Below are positions 7,981 through 16,410 of a DNA stretch of 64,000 nucleotides, piece by piece. The position numbers were made by a program, and so were the translations under genes. Each line of letters begins with the position of its first letter. Positions within the stretch are counted from its first letter, which is position 1. The DNA is taken from contig NZ_JAAXPG010000005.1 in the NCBI RefSeq assembly GCF_012396365.1, positions 62,001-126,000 on the forward strand, in the 5' to 3' direction. The stretch is from Nocardiopsis alborubida (GTDB lineage: Bacteria; Actinomycetota; Actinomycetes; Streptosporangiales; Streptosporangiaceae). The notes below the pieces were generated by a model. The model was not told where the DNA came from. It saw nothing but the letters and a program-made list of their open reading frames with translations, and searched no databases.

Positions 7981-8724
7981 TCACCTCGGGGCGGTGTCGA
8001 GGTAGCCGGCGAAGCCCTCGGCCAGGACGCACTCCCCGGCCGGGCGCTGCTCCAGGTGGCCGCCCTCCATGAGCTGACTGACCGAGGCGTACTCCGCCTC
8101 GGGTGCCTCCACGACCCCCTCGGCGGGGACGAGCACCTGCTCGCCGCCGCCGGGCTGCTCGAAGTGCGGGGCGATCGGTCCGACCAGGGCGGTGAACTCC
8201 TCGGTCACCTCGTAGCAGTTGTAGTTGTGCTCGGGCCCGTCCGGCCATGTGTTCAGCGAGTCCGGCGGTAGGGCGCGCTCCTCGTACCGCGCCCCCGCCG
8301 GGGCCAGGAACGTGCCGCGCGGGGACCCGAAACGGTCCAGCATCCACCCCTCGGGCAGGACCCGCAGCTCGGTCACCGGCTCGCCGTCCTCCACCACGAA
8401 GCCCATGTGGTCGGGGTAGTCCCAGCCCTCGGGTGTGGCCCAGCGGTCCAGGAACGCGACGGGGGTGAGACCGCCGAGCCGCTCGTACCCCTCCAGCAGC
8501 GCGCCGACCGGTCCGTCCTCGGGCAGGTCGGCGGGGCCGAGGCGGCGGTCGCCGCACAGGTACCGCTCCAGGTCCTCCTCGCTCGGCGGCGGGTCGAGCA
8601 CCGGACACCCTGTCTCCTGCGGTGCGAGGGGAGCCGACGGCGCGGGCGGCGCGGGCGCCGCATGGGCGGGCTGGGCCGCCAGGAGCAGGGCCAGCGCGGT
8701 GCCGACCGTCACGGAAAGCTTCAC
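7981..8724 (-). CDS. Secreted TNT-domain protein (putative NAD+ glycohydrolase)
   Basis: A 247-residue exported protein. The start is the GTG at 8724 with GGAG about 9 nt upstream. A signal peptide follows (KLSVTVGTALALLLAAQ, cut likely after AHA). From about residue 90 the sequence matches the tuberculosis necrotizing toxin fold: LDRFGSPRGTFLAPAG, ERALPPDSLNTWP, the YNCYEV strand, then PIAPHFEQPGGGEQ and the closing VSQLMEGGHLEQ. In the M. tuberculosis toxin CpnT this domain hydrolyses NAD+, and the Arg and Gln of these motifs matter for activity. Here the domain stands alone behind a signal peptide, with no channel or toxin-delivery domain. No immunity (IFT-like) gene is adjacent. Whether it is active is untested. 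Confidence 0.75.
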   Translation of the reverse strand: MKLSVTVGTALALLLAAQPAHAAPAPPAPSAPLAPQETGCPVLDPPPSEEDLERYLCGDRRLGPADLPEDGPVGALLEGYERLGGLTPVAFLDRWATPEGWDYPDHMGFVVEDGEPVTELRVLPEGWMLDRFGSPRGTFLAPAGARYEERALPPDSLNTWPDGPEHNYNCYEVTEEFTALVGPIAPHFEQPGGGEQVLVPAEGVVEAPEAEYASVSQLMEGGHLEQRPAGECVLAEGFAGYLDTAPR

Positions 8725-8841
8725 GGGTGGGACTCCGTCCGTCCTCGGACGCCCGGCACGGTGCCGGGCGCACTCGGGCAACTACGGAGTGAAGTCAATC
8801 ATGGCCGTTGCGTCACGACCGGGGTTCCGGCCGAAAAGGCG

Positions 8842-8871
8842 GACGGCCGGACCCGCGCGGGTCCGGCCGTC
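8842..8871. terminator. Hairpin after the UDP-glucose dehydrogenase gene
   Basis: A perfect 13-bp stem (8842-8854 with 8859-8871) closes a 4-nt loop 22 nt beyond the ugd stop. Confidence 0.75.
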
Positions 8872-8893
8872 GTGCGTGGCGAGGGGGGAGGGG

Positions 8894-10225
8894 CTACTGG
8901 CGGCCCAGCGCCCGGTAGGTCCAGCCCGAGGCGCGCCAGTACGTGGGGTCGAGCGCGTTGCGCCCGTCCACGATGCGCTTGCGGGCCACCACCCCGGCCA
9001 GCTCCTCCGGGTTGGCCTCGCGGAACTCCGCCCACTCGGTGAGCAGCAGCACCACGTCGGCGCCGCGCGCCGCCGCCAGCATGGAGTCGGCGTAGTTCAG
9101 CTCCGGGTGCGCCTCGCGCGCCCGCTCCAGGGCCTGCGGGTCGTACACCGTCACCTGGGCGCCCAGGGAGGCGATGGTGGAGGCCACGTCCAGGGCGGGC
9201 GAGTCGCGGATGTCGTCGGAGTTGGGTTTGAACGCCGCGCCCAGAACGGTCACCGTGCGACCGGCGAAGCTCCCGCCGATCAGCTGGCGGGCGATGTCGA
9301 TGGTGCGCGCGCGGCGGCGCTGGTTGATCGCGTCCACCTCGCGCAGGAAGGACAGCGCGGGCTCCACGCCCAGCTCGTCGGCGCGCGCCATGAACGCGCG
9401 GATGTCCTTGGGCAGGCAGCCGCCACCGAAGCCCAGGCCCGGACCGAGGAACTTGCCGCCGATGCGGTCGTCGTAGGACAGCGCCTCGGCCAGCTGGATG
9501 ACGTCGGCCCCGGCCACCTCCGACACCTCCGCCATGGCGTTGATGAAGGAGATCTTCGTGGCCAGGAAGGCGTTGGCCGACACCTTGACCAGTTCGGCGG
9601 TCTGGAGGTCGGTCAGCAGGAAGGGGACGCCGTCGTCGATCTGGCGCTGCCACAGGGCGCGCACGGCCTTCTCGACCCGGGGGGAGTCGGTGCCGATCAC
9701 GATCCGGTTCGGGTGCAGGGTGTCCTCCACCCCGAAGCCCTCGCGCAGGAACTCCGGGCTCCACCCCAGCTCGGCCTCCTCGCCGGCGGGGGCCAGCGCG
9801 GACAGCCGCGCGGCCAGGGTCGCCGCGGTGCCCACGGGAACGGTGGAGCGGCCCACGACCACGGTGGGGCGGGTCAGGTGCGGGGCCAGCTGGTCCACCG
9901 CGGCGTTGACGTAGCGCAGGTCGGCCGCGCCGGAGTCGTCGCGCTGCGGCGTGCCCACGCAGATCAGGTGCAGGTCGGCGAACTCCGCGGCCTCGGCGAA
10001 GGAGGTCGTGAAGTGCAGGCGGCCGGTCCCCAGGTTCGCGGTGAGCAGCTCTTCGAGCCCGGGCTCGAAGAAGGGGACCCTGCCGGAGCGGAGCATGTCG
10101 ATCTTGGCCTCGTCGACGTCGAGTCCCAGGACCTCGAACCCCATCTCGGCCAGGCAGGCCGCGGTGGTGGCACCCAGGTACCCGGTACCGATGACGGAGA
10201 CGCGCATACGGTCCGCTTCGACCAC
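8894..10225 (-). CDS. ugd: UDP-glucose 6-dehydrogenase
   Basis: A 443-residue NAD-dependent enzyme that oxidises UDP-glucose twice to UDP-glucuronate, a precursor for acidic surface glycans. The Rossmann motif GTGYLG is at residues 13-18. The catalytic Cys is C270 in FGGGCLPKD, and the C-terminal UDP-binding domain contains GAAFKPNSDDIRDSP. The start is the GTG at 10225 because AGGAAGGA lies 8 nt upstream; the ATG at 10207 (MRVSVIGTG) has no ribosome site at useful distance. A second nucleotide-sugar dehydrogenase of WecC type lies at 34.9-36.3 kb. Confidence 0.93.
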   Translation of the reverse strand: MVEADRMRVSVIGTGYLGATTAACLAEMGFEVLGLDVDEAKIDMLRSGRVPFFEPGLEELLTANLGTGRLHFTTSFAEAAEFADLHLICVGTPQRDDSGAADLRYVNAAVDQLAPHLTRPTVVVGRSTVPVGTAATLAARLSALAPAGEEAELGWSPEFLREGFGVEDTLHPNRIVIGTDSPRVEKAVRALWQRQIDDGVPFLLTDLQTAELVKVSANAFLATKISFINAMAEVSEVAGADVIQLAEALSYDDRIGGKFLGPGLGFGGGCLPKDIRAFMARADELGVEPALSFLREVDAINQRRRARTIDIARQLIGGSFAGRTVTVLGAAFKPNSDDIRDSPALDVASTIASLGAQVTVYDPQALERAREAHPELNYADSMLAAARGADVVLLLTEWAEFREANPEELAGVVARKRIVDGRNALDPTYWRASGWTYRALGRQ

Positions 10226-10455
10226 TGGTGGTGTCCTTCCTCGCTTTCGTCCGCTCCCGTTTCGCTGGTTGTGCCCGCTGGAGGCGGTCAACACCCTGCT
10301 TGAGGGCAGAAAACGGACATTGTTCAGCCTACGGGTGTGCCCGGGGCGCGATGCATCACCTTACGCGCCGGGGTGTGGCGCACGACCGAACGCCGCGTGA
10401 ACAGTCAGGCGCTCAGGTTACCGGTGGGTCCGGCGTATCGGCCACAGGGGCGCGT

Positions 10456-11145
10456 TCAGCGTCGGCGACCGAATCTCGGCCCGCGCCCGCTCCTGTCCAG
10501 GGGGGTCCACCCGGCGCCGTTCTCACCGCGGCGGAAGGGCGTGGTCGTCCTGTCCGGGTCGTCCTCGAAGCCGCCGGGGTCGCCGCCCAGTCCACCGCCG
10601 GACCCGGCGTCGGGGTCGTCAGCGAGGCGTGCCGGGGCCGGAAGGTCGGGGACCGCGTCCGGGACCGTGTCGCCGACCGCTCCGCGCCGGTACTCCTCCC
10701 GGCTGGCGCGGGCCACGACCCGGCCGTCGGAGGGCAGGGCCCCGTCGCCCGCGGCACGCCACCGGACGGGCATCGCGGCGGAGAAGAGCAGCAGCGTCCC
10801 CAGCGGCAGCGCCACGGCCAGGCCCGCCCCGGAGGGGTAGAGGGAACTGTCCTCGTTCAGCCAGGACAGCGCCGCCTCCATGGACCCGGGGTGCGCGACC
10901 GGCCACAGGCTCAACGCGGTGAGCAGCGCCCCGCTGGCCCCGGCCACCAGCGGCGACAGCCGGGACGCCACCAGGTAGGCGCACACGGCCCCCAGCAGCC
11001 CCAGCACCACCGCCGACGACACCGTCGCCACGGTCACCTCACCCTCGGCGAACCGGGGGAGCAGGCCGGACGACCAGGCCGCGGCGACCCACAGCACGGG
11101 GGCCAGGGCGACGCCGCCGAGCAGGCCTGCCAAGTGGTGCAGCAC
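10456..11145 (-). CDS. Membrane protein of unknown function
   Basis: A 229-residue protein I do not recognise. The first ~135 residues hold four hydrophobic segments (starting GLLGGVALAPVLWVAAAW). The last ~90 residues are hydrophilic, Asp/Pro/Gly/Arg-rich and probably disordered in the cytosol. It lies 19 nt downstream of the LCP ligase gene on the same strand and is likely co-transcribed with it, so a role in wall-polymer attachment or envelope stress is possible. This is inferred from position only. Confidence 0.6.
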   Translation of the reverse strand: MLHHLAGLLGGVALAPVLWVAAAWSSGLLPRFAEGEVTVATVSSAVVLGLLGAVCAYLVASRLSPLVAGASGALLTALSLWPVAHPGSMEAALSWLNEDSSLYPSGAGLAVALPLGTLLLFSAAMPVRWRAAGDGALPSDGRVVARASREEYRRGAVGDTVPDAVPDLPAPARLADDPDAGSGGGLGGDPGGFEDDPDRTTTPFRRGENGAGWTPLDRSGRGPRFGRRR

Positions 11146-11164
11146 GGTGAATCCTTCCCTCGCG

Positions 11165-12661
11165 TCACCCGCAGACGTTCTCCTGCGCGGTCGAGACCGA
11201 GCCGGACTCCTCTCCGGCCGAGGGCTCCTCCTCCGGGGTGGCGTCCGCGGTCTGCGGGGCCTCGAACGCCGTGTAGTCGAATCCGATCACGATCTGGAGC
11301 CCATCGTCCAGGGCGGTGTCCTCGACCGTCCGGGAGCCCGGCATCATCCCGGCCACGTACTCGGCCGCGGCCGCGTCGTCCGGTCCGTGGCGCACCTGGG
11401 TGGTGGCGACGTCGAGGCTGCTCCAGTCCTGCGCGGGGGAGGTCACCTGGAACCCGGCCGCGGCCAGGTCGGCGTCCAGCTGCGCGCCCAGTCCGGCGGT
11501 ACCGATCCCGTTGAAGACCTGGACCCGGATGTCACCGGGCCGGAGTTCGGACCCGGCCCGCGACTCCTCCTCGGGGGACTCGTCGACGGGCCGGTCGGCA
11601 CGGACCGCGGCGAACAGGTCGCGGGCGGCGGGCTCGTCCCACAGCACGGCGACGTCGCCGCGCGGCGTCCAGTACTCCATGTCGGCGATGGGCACCTGCG
11701 TGAAGGTGACCTCGCCCATGTCCAGGTCGCGCATCTGGTACGCGAGCTCGTTGATGGTGCTGGTGTCCAGTCCCTGGTCCACGGTCACCGACGACAGGGC
11801 GCTGTCCAGGAAGTCGGTCAGTTTGGCCGGATCGGAGAGCGTCTCGGTGCTCATCGCCTGGTCGAGCATGGCGGACAGGACCTGCTGCTGGCGCTCGATC
11901 CGGTCCAGGTCGCCGCGCGAGGTGGCGCGGGTGCGGGAGAAGGCCAGGGCCTCGGTCCCGTCCACCCGGTGCGTGCCCGCCTCCATGTCCAGCTGGGCCT
12001 TGGGGTCGTGGATCGCCTCGGGCAGGCACACCTCGATGCCGCCCAGGGCGTCCACCACGTCCACGAAGCCGTTGAAGTCCACCTCGACGTAGTGGTCGAT
12101 GCGCACGTCGGTCACCGACTCCACGGTCCGCACGGCCAGCTGCGGGCCGCCGTGGGCGTAGGCGGCGTTGATCTTGTCGGGGCCCTGGCCGGGGACGTCC
12201 ACCCACAGGTCCCGGGGGATGCCGACGACGGTGAGCTGGTCGCGGTCGTGGTTGAGCCGCACCATCATCATGCTGTCGGAGCGCTGGCCCGGGGTGGAGC
12301 CCACGCTCAGGTCCTCCTGGGCCTCCGCGCTCATATCGTCCCGGTTGTCGGAGCCGATCACCAGGAAGGTCAGGCCGCCGGTCTGCTCGGGACGGCCCTC
12401 CTCGGACAGGCCGCCGAACACGTCGAACCGGTTCAGGGCCCCCGACATCCATCCGGTGAGCGCCCACGAGGTGCCCGAGGCGAGCAGGACCAGTGCCGAC
12501 AGCGCGCTCATCACCAGCAGGCCGGTGCGGCGCCGACGGGTGGCGGCGCTGGGCACGGTCACCCGTCCTGACCTGGGGGATCGCTCGGGCGGGAGGGGCT
12601 GGGAGCGCTGGCGGCGGAACTCCTCCGCGGGCCCGTGCCGTCCCGCCCTGTCATCGCTCAT
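11165..12661 (-). CDS. LytR-CpsA-Psr (LCP) family cell-wall glycopolymer ligase
   Basis: A 498-residue membrane-anchored enzyme of the family that transfers glycopolymers from lipid carriers to peptidoglycan. A basic cytosolic head (~45 residues) precedes one membrane segment (LLVMSALSALVLLASG). The LCP domain follows, with LVIGSDNR, SDSMMMVRLN, GIPRDLWVDVPG and DKINAAYAHGG, keeping the conserved Asp and Arg residues for pyrophosphate and lipid binding. The last ~110 residues resemble a LytR_C domain (VQVFNGIGTAGLGAQL). Several polymer-synthesis genes in this window could supply its substrate. The start at 12661 is the ATG giving the usual N-terminal form. Confidence 0.92.
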   Translation of the reverse strand: MSDDRAGRHGPAEEFRRQRSQPLPPERSPRSGRVTVPSAATRRRRTGLLVMSALSALVLLASGTSWALTGWMSGALNRFDVFGGLSEEGRPEQTGGLTFLVIGSDNRDDMSAEAQEDLSVGSTPGQRSDSMMMVRLNHDRDQLTVVGIPRDLWVDVPGQGPDKINAAYAHGGPQLAVRTVESVTDVRIDHYVEVDFNGFVDVVDALGGIEVCLPEAIHDPKAQLDMEAGTHRVDGTEALAFSRTRATSRGDLDRIERQQQVLSAMLDQAMSTETLSDPAKLTDFLDSALSSVTVDQGLDTSTINELAYQMRDLDMGEVTFTQVPIADMEYWTPRGDVAVLWDEPAARDLFAAVRADRPVDESPEEESRAGSELRPGDIRVQVFNGIGTAGLGAQLDADLAAAGFQVTSPAQDWSSLDVATTQVRHGPDDAAAAEYVAGMMPGSRTVEDTALDDGLQIVIGFDYTAFEAPQTADATPEEEPSAGEESGSVSTAQENVCG

Positions 12662-13051
12662 CGGCGTCCCCGTCCCAACCGGTCAACGGTGTCCTTATCT
12701 CTAGGTTGTCACCCGATTCGCCGAAGCGCGCGGGATGTCGACCCCCGGCGTGTTGTCCTCCCCTTTGCCTGTCCGTCTCCTTGTTGTGACGCCGTGAACT
12801 GCGCGGAGGTTCGGTGCGAACGGTGCCATCCTGATCCGTATCCGGTACCACCACGTGACCGAAATCGCGGTCCGGCGCGGTGACAATGTCCTGGCCCGGT
12901 CACGTCGGGCCCGGTCACGCCGGGTCCGCTCATGACCTGGCCCGGTCCGCGGCCGAACGCGGCCCCGCCGTGTCCGGAAGCGGGTCCGCGCGGGGTGCGA
13001 CCGCCGCGCACCGCCCCCCTCACCACATCCCTCTCGCAGCACGGAGTTCCA
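12662..13051. other. Intergenic region with a short tandem repeat
   Basis: About 390 bases lie between the divergent LCP and TM2 genes. They hold two adjacent 15-bp copies of a CCCGGTCACG(T/C)CGGG unit (12895-12909 and 12910-12924, 14/15 identical) and a partial third copy. I see no gene or structured RNA, and promoters cannot be placed with confidence. Confidence 0.5.
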
Positions 13052-13288
13052 GTGACCTACCCCTACCCCGAGGCCGTCTCCAGCAGGAACTGGCTCGTGG
13101 CCCTCCTGCTCTGCCTGTTCCTGGGCACGATCGGCGTCCACCGCTTCTACACGGGCAAGATCGGTACCGGCATCCTGATGATCGTCACCTGCGGCGGTGT
13201 CGGCGTCTGGACGCTCATCGACCTGATCATGATCATCGTCGGCTCGTTCAAGGACGCCGAGGGCAGGCCCGTGAGGAACCAGGGCTGA
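13052..13288 (+). CDS. TM2 domain protein
   Basis: A 78-residue membrane protein with the TM2 arrangement: two hydrophobic helices (WLVALLLCLFLGTIGVHRFY and ILMIVTCGGVGVWTLIDLIM) joined by the typical GVHRFYTGKIGTG turn. The function of bacterial TM2 proteins is unknown. The start is the GTG at 13052 with GGAG 5 nt upstream; a longer frame upstream has no ribosome site and odd Pro/Arg content. Confidence 0.85.
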   Translation: MTYPYPEAVSSRNWLVALLLCLFLGTIGVHRFYTGKIGTGILMIVTCGGVGVWTLIDLIMIIVGSFKDAEGRPVRNQG

Positions 13289-13413
13289 GGCACCGCGGCC
13301 CCGGCCCGGCGGGCTCGCGCCGGGCCGGGGCCGCCGCGGGCGTGCAGTACCGTTGACGCGCGTACGACACGCTCCTACGCAGTCCCGACACGTCTTGACC
13401 CTGGGAAGTGCCC

Positions 13414-14409
13414 GTGTCCTGGCCGCCTGTCTCCGTCGTCATGCCCGTACTCAACGAAGAGCGCCACCTCGCCGCCGCGGTGGAGCACGTCCTCGCCCAG
13501 GACTACCCGGGCGAACTGGAGGTCGTGCTCGGGGTCGGACCCTCCTCGGACCGCACCCGCGAGGTCGCCGACGGGATCGCCGCCGCGGACCCGCGCGTCA
13601 AGGTGGTGGACAACCCCACGGGGAGGACCCCCTCCGGGCTCAACGCCGCCATCGGGGCCTCCTCGCACGACATCGTCGCCCGCATCGACGGGCACGCCAT
13701 GATGCCCTCGGACTACCTGCGGGTGGCCGTGGAGACGCTCCGCGAGACCGGCGCCGACAACGTCGGCGGGATCATGGCCGCCGAGGGCACGACCCCCTGG
13801 GAGAGGGCGGTGGCCGCCGCCATGACCTCCAAGGTGGGCGTGGGCAACGCGCGCTTCCACACCGGAGGCGAGGGCGGCCCGGCGGACACCGTGTACCTGG
13901 GCGTCTTCCGGCGTTCGGCGCTGGAGCGGGTCGGCGGATACGACGAGGCGTTCCTGCGGGCCCAGGACTGGGAGATGAACCACCGCATCCGCACCACCGG
14001 CGGCACGGTGTGGTTCCAGCCGCGCATGCGGGTCTCCTACCGCCCCCGGCGCAACGCGCGCCTGCTCGCCAAGCAGTACTTCCACTACGGCCGCTGGCGC
14101 AGGGTGGTCTCCCGCCAGCACAAGGGCACCATCAACCTGCGCTACCTGGCCCCGCCCCTCGCCCTGACCGGTGTGGTCGTCGGTCTGGTCGGCGGCTTCT
14201 TCCTCTGGCCGCTGTTCCTGGTCCCGGCCGCCTACCTGGCGCTGGTCACCGCCGCTTCGGTGCCGCTCGGCCGCGGCCTGCCCGCCGCCAGCCTGCCGAT
14301 GATCCCGTTCGCGCTGGCCACCATGCACATGTCGTGGGGCGCCGGGTTCATCACCAGCCCGCCCGGACTCGGCTCGGACTCGCGCACGGCGCAGGCCGCC
14401 CGGGCCTGA
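13414..14409 (+). CDS. Family 2 glycosyltransferase (ExoA-like)
   Basis: A 331-residue enzyme with an N-terminal GT-A domain. It opens with VSVVMPVLNEERHL, carries the DxD-like acidic motif RIDGHAM, and has the acceptor-side (E/Q)DW motif as AQDWEMNHRI. Two to three hydrophobic helices at about residues 245-310 anchor it to the membrane. The overall form resembles succinoglycan ExoA-type transferases, which add a hexose to a lipid-linked glycan; the true sugar is unknown. I prefer the GTG at 13414 (GGGAAG just upstream) to one at 13408, which would leave almost no spacing. Confidence 0.85.
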   Translation: MSWPPVSVVMPVLNEERHLAAAVEHVLAQDYPGELEVVLGVGPSSDRTREVADGIAAADPRVKVVDNPTGRTPSGLNAAIGASSHDIVARIDGHAMMPSDYLRVAVETLRETGADNVGGIMAAEGTTPWERAVAAAMTSKVGVGNARFHTGGEGGPADTVYLGVFRRSALERVGGYDEAFLRAQDWEMNHRIRTTGGTVWFQPRMRVSYRPRRNARLLAKQYFHYGRWRRVVSRQHKGTINLRYLAPPLALTGVVVGLVGGFFLWPLFLVPAAYLALVTAASVPLGRGLPAASLPMIPFALATMHMSWGAGFITSPPGLGSDSRTAQAARA

Positions 14410-14438
14410 AGCGCCCTCCCCCGGCCGTTTCCGGTCCC

Positions 14439-14465
14439 CGGCCCTCTCTCGTGCGGGAGGGGGCC
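14439..14465 (+). terminator. Weak hairpin after the GT2 gene
   Basis: GGCCCTCTC pairs with GGGAGGGGGCC using G-T wobble, directly before the next gene. It is a possible terminator of modest strength. Confidence 0.35.
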
Positions 14466-14503
14466 TTCTGCTAAGCAGGGGGAAGAGGGACAGGGAACGG
14501 AAA

Positions 14504-15577
14504 GTGGGCCTCATGGACGACTTGCGCGGTGACCAGGCCGTGTGGCGGTTCGACGGTGAGACGGTCGCGATCAGGTACGAGGCCCAGGGCTGGTTCAAGG
14601 ACCCCCTGCTCAAACGGATCGGCCAGATCGAACTCCCCGTGGCCGCGATCGCCGAGGTCGACTTCCAACCCGGCGCGGGCCGCAGGAAGGGATGGGTGCT
14701 GCAGCTGCGCCTGCACGAGCGGACCGACCCCTACGCGGCGGTCGGCGCGATGCTCAAGGAGAAGTCCCAGCCCTTCCGGCTCACCGGCCAGGCCAGCGGC
14801 GAACTGGTCGCCGAGTACCTGGCCGACCAGATCCGGTTCGCCGCCGGGCAGAGCGGGCCGCCCGCCCCCGACACGGCCGCCCTCCTGGTGCCCCGCCTGC
14901 CCTTCCACATCCAGACCTCCGAGGGCACCGCGACCCTGGACGGTTCCACCGTGCGCCTGGTCTGGTCCGGCGGCGAGGCGGGCGGGCGCAAGCGCAGGGC
15001 GCAGCGCCGTGAGTACGACCTCTCCGAGATCACCGGCGTGGACTGGGCGCCCTCCGACGGCTGGGAGTGGGGCTACATGCGCCTGGTCACCGCCGACGCC
15101 GGCAAGGACGCCGGGAAACCCAAGCAGGACCTGCACGCCCTCGTCGCCGACGAGGGCGCGCAGGGCTACGACACCCTGCTCATGGCCGCGGCGATCACCG
15201 CCCACGTGTGGGCCGCGGCGGCACCGGGGCCCGGCGGCCCGGAGGGGCGCGGCGTCGCCGCCAGGCTCAGGGACCCGCGGTGGTGGCTGGACGCGGCGGT
15301 GCGGTCGACGGACCAGCTGCGGGGGCTGACGGCGGGACCCGCGGCCCCGGACACGGGCACGGACGCGGGCACGGAGGACGCCGGACCCGGTACGCGACCG
15401 GCAACCGGAACGGAGGCCGGGCCGCGGACGGGGGCCGCTCCCGGGGAGGCGGCCGGGCTCCCCGACACCGAGTGGATCTTCCGGCAGATCGAGCGACTGG
15501 GCGAGCTGCACGCCAGGGGACTGCTCACCGACGAGGAGTTCTCCGCCAAGAAGGCCGAACTCCTCGGCCGGATCTGA
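14504..15577 (+). CDS. DUF4429 protein with SHOCT domain
   Basis: A 357-residue cytosolic protein. The first ~250 residues look like two DUF4429 units (FDGETVAIRYEAQGWFKD and a second half near residues 125-225). A low-complexity Gly/Thr/Pro linker leads to a C-terminal SHOCT motif (IERLGELHARGLLTDEEFSAKKAELL). SHOCT segments are thought to mediate oligomer or nucleic-acid contacts; the biochemical role is unknown. The GTG at 14504 has GGGA about 7 nt upstream; an ATG at 14513 is the alternative. A hairpin separates it from the convergent GDPD gene. Confidence 0.8.
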   Translation: MGLMDDLRGDQAVWRFDGETVAIRYEAQGWFKDPLLKRIGQIELPVAAIAEVDFQPGAGRRKGWVLQLRLHERTDPYAAVGAMLKEKSQPFRLTGQASGELVAEYLADQIRFAAGQSGPPAPDTAALLVPRLPFHIQTSEGTATLDGSTVRLVWSGGEAGGRKRRAQRREYDLSEITGVDWAPSDGWEWGYMRLVTADAGKDAGKPKQDLHALVADEGAQGYDTLLMAAAITAHVWAAAAPGPGGPEGRGVAARLRDPRWWLDAAVRSTDQLRGLTAGPAAPDTGTDAGTEDAGPGTRPATGTEAGPRTGAAPGEAAGLPDTEWIFRQIERLGELHARGLLTDEEFSAKKAELLGRI

Positions 15578-15597
15578 GGCGTCCGCCCGGCCCCGGG

Positions 15598-15627
15598 CCC
15601 CGCCGGTGTGATCCTGTCGGCGGGGCG
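15598..15627. terminator. Hairpin between convergent genes
   Basis: A 9-bp GC stem (15598-15606 with 15619-15627) and 12-nt loop lie between the DUF4429 and GDPD genes. Confidence 0.55.
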
Positions 15628-15636
15628 CGGTCCGGC

Positions 15637-16410
15637 TCAGGGCCCGCCGGAAGCGCCGCCCTTGAGCGCGGACACCGTCCCGGGGACGTCGTCCACCACG
15701 ACCGCGTCCATGCCAGCCTCGGCGAACCGCGCCGCGTCCACCGGATCCGGGCACCAGGAGACGACCTCGATCCCCGCCCGGTGCGCCAGGTCCACGGTGT
15801 ACTCCACCGACCGGCGGCCGGGCCGGGGGGCGTCGCCGGACAGCCCGAACGAGCGCGCGTCGATCGCCACCACCGGGCACCCCATCCCGGCGGCGCCCGC
15901 CACGGCCTGGTCCAGTGGATTGCGCACGAACGGCATCCACGCCGTGGGCACCGACGGAACCTCCTCGCGGACGGCGAGCAGGACGCCCGGGTCGAAGGAG
16001 CAGACGAACACCCGGCGGCGTCCGGCCTCCCTGCGCAGGTACGGCAGGAGGAGCGAGACCGTCCGGCGCGAGGGCGCGTCGACCGCGTCCTCCATCACCG
16101 ACTTGACGTCCACGTCCAGGCCCACCCCGGCCGGGATCGCGGCCAGGCCCTCCTCCAGGCCGGCCAGGCCGGCCTCGGCGCACTCGCGAGCGGTCAGCTC
16201 CACGATCGCGCGGCCGTCGTCCAGGGCGGCGTTGTGGTGGAGGACCAGCGCGTCGTCGGCGGTGCGGCGCACGTCGATCTCGACCCAGTGCGCCCCGGCC
16301 CGCGCCGCCGCGGCGTAGGACTCCGCCGTGTTCTCCCGGACGCCGTCCACCACGCCGCGCCCCGCGCCGCGGTGCCCGACCACCTCGGTCGCCTCGAAGA
16401 CCCTGCTCAC
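15637..16410 (-). CDS. Glycerophosphodiester phosphodiesterase family protein
   Basis: A 257-residue TIM-barrel enzyme. It opens with the GDPD signature VVGHRGAG (His13, Arg14), then RENTAESYAAA and WVEIDVRRTADDALVLHHN, giving the metal-binding Glu and Asp and both catalytic His. Family members cleave glycerophosphodiesters to glycerol-3-phosphate and an alcohol. In a teichoic-acid-like locus such an enzyme could also trim polyol-phosphate polymers, which is inference. There is no signal peptide, so it probably acts in the cytosol. Its GTG overlaps the ispD-like stop by GTGA, so the two are translationally coupled. Confidence 0.88.
   Translation of the reverse strand: MSRVFEATEVVGHRGAGRGVVDGVRENTAESYAAAARAGAHWVEIDVRRTADDALVLHHNAALDDGRAIVELTARECAEAGLAGLEEGLAAIPAGVGLDVDVKSVMEDAVDAPSRRTVSLLLPYLRREAGRRRVFVCSFDPGVLLAVREEVPSVPTAWMPFVRNPLDQAVAGAAGMGCPVVAIDARSFGLSGDAPRPGRRSVEYTVDLAHRAGIEVVSWCPDPVDAARFAEAGMDAVVVDDVPGTVSALKGGASGGP

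Noticed and set aside
13408-13413. GTG at 13408 as start of the GT2 gene
   Set aside because: GGGAAG lies within 0-2 nt of it, too close for ribosome binding; the GTG at 13414 has workable spacing.
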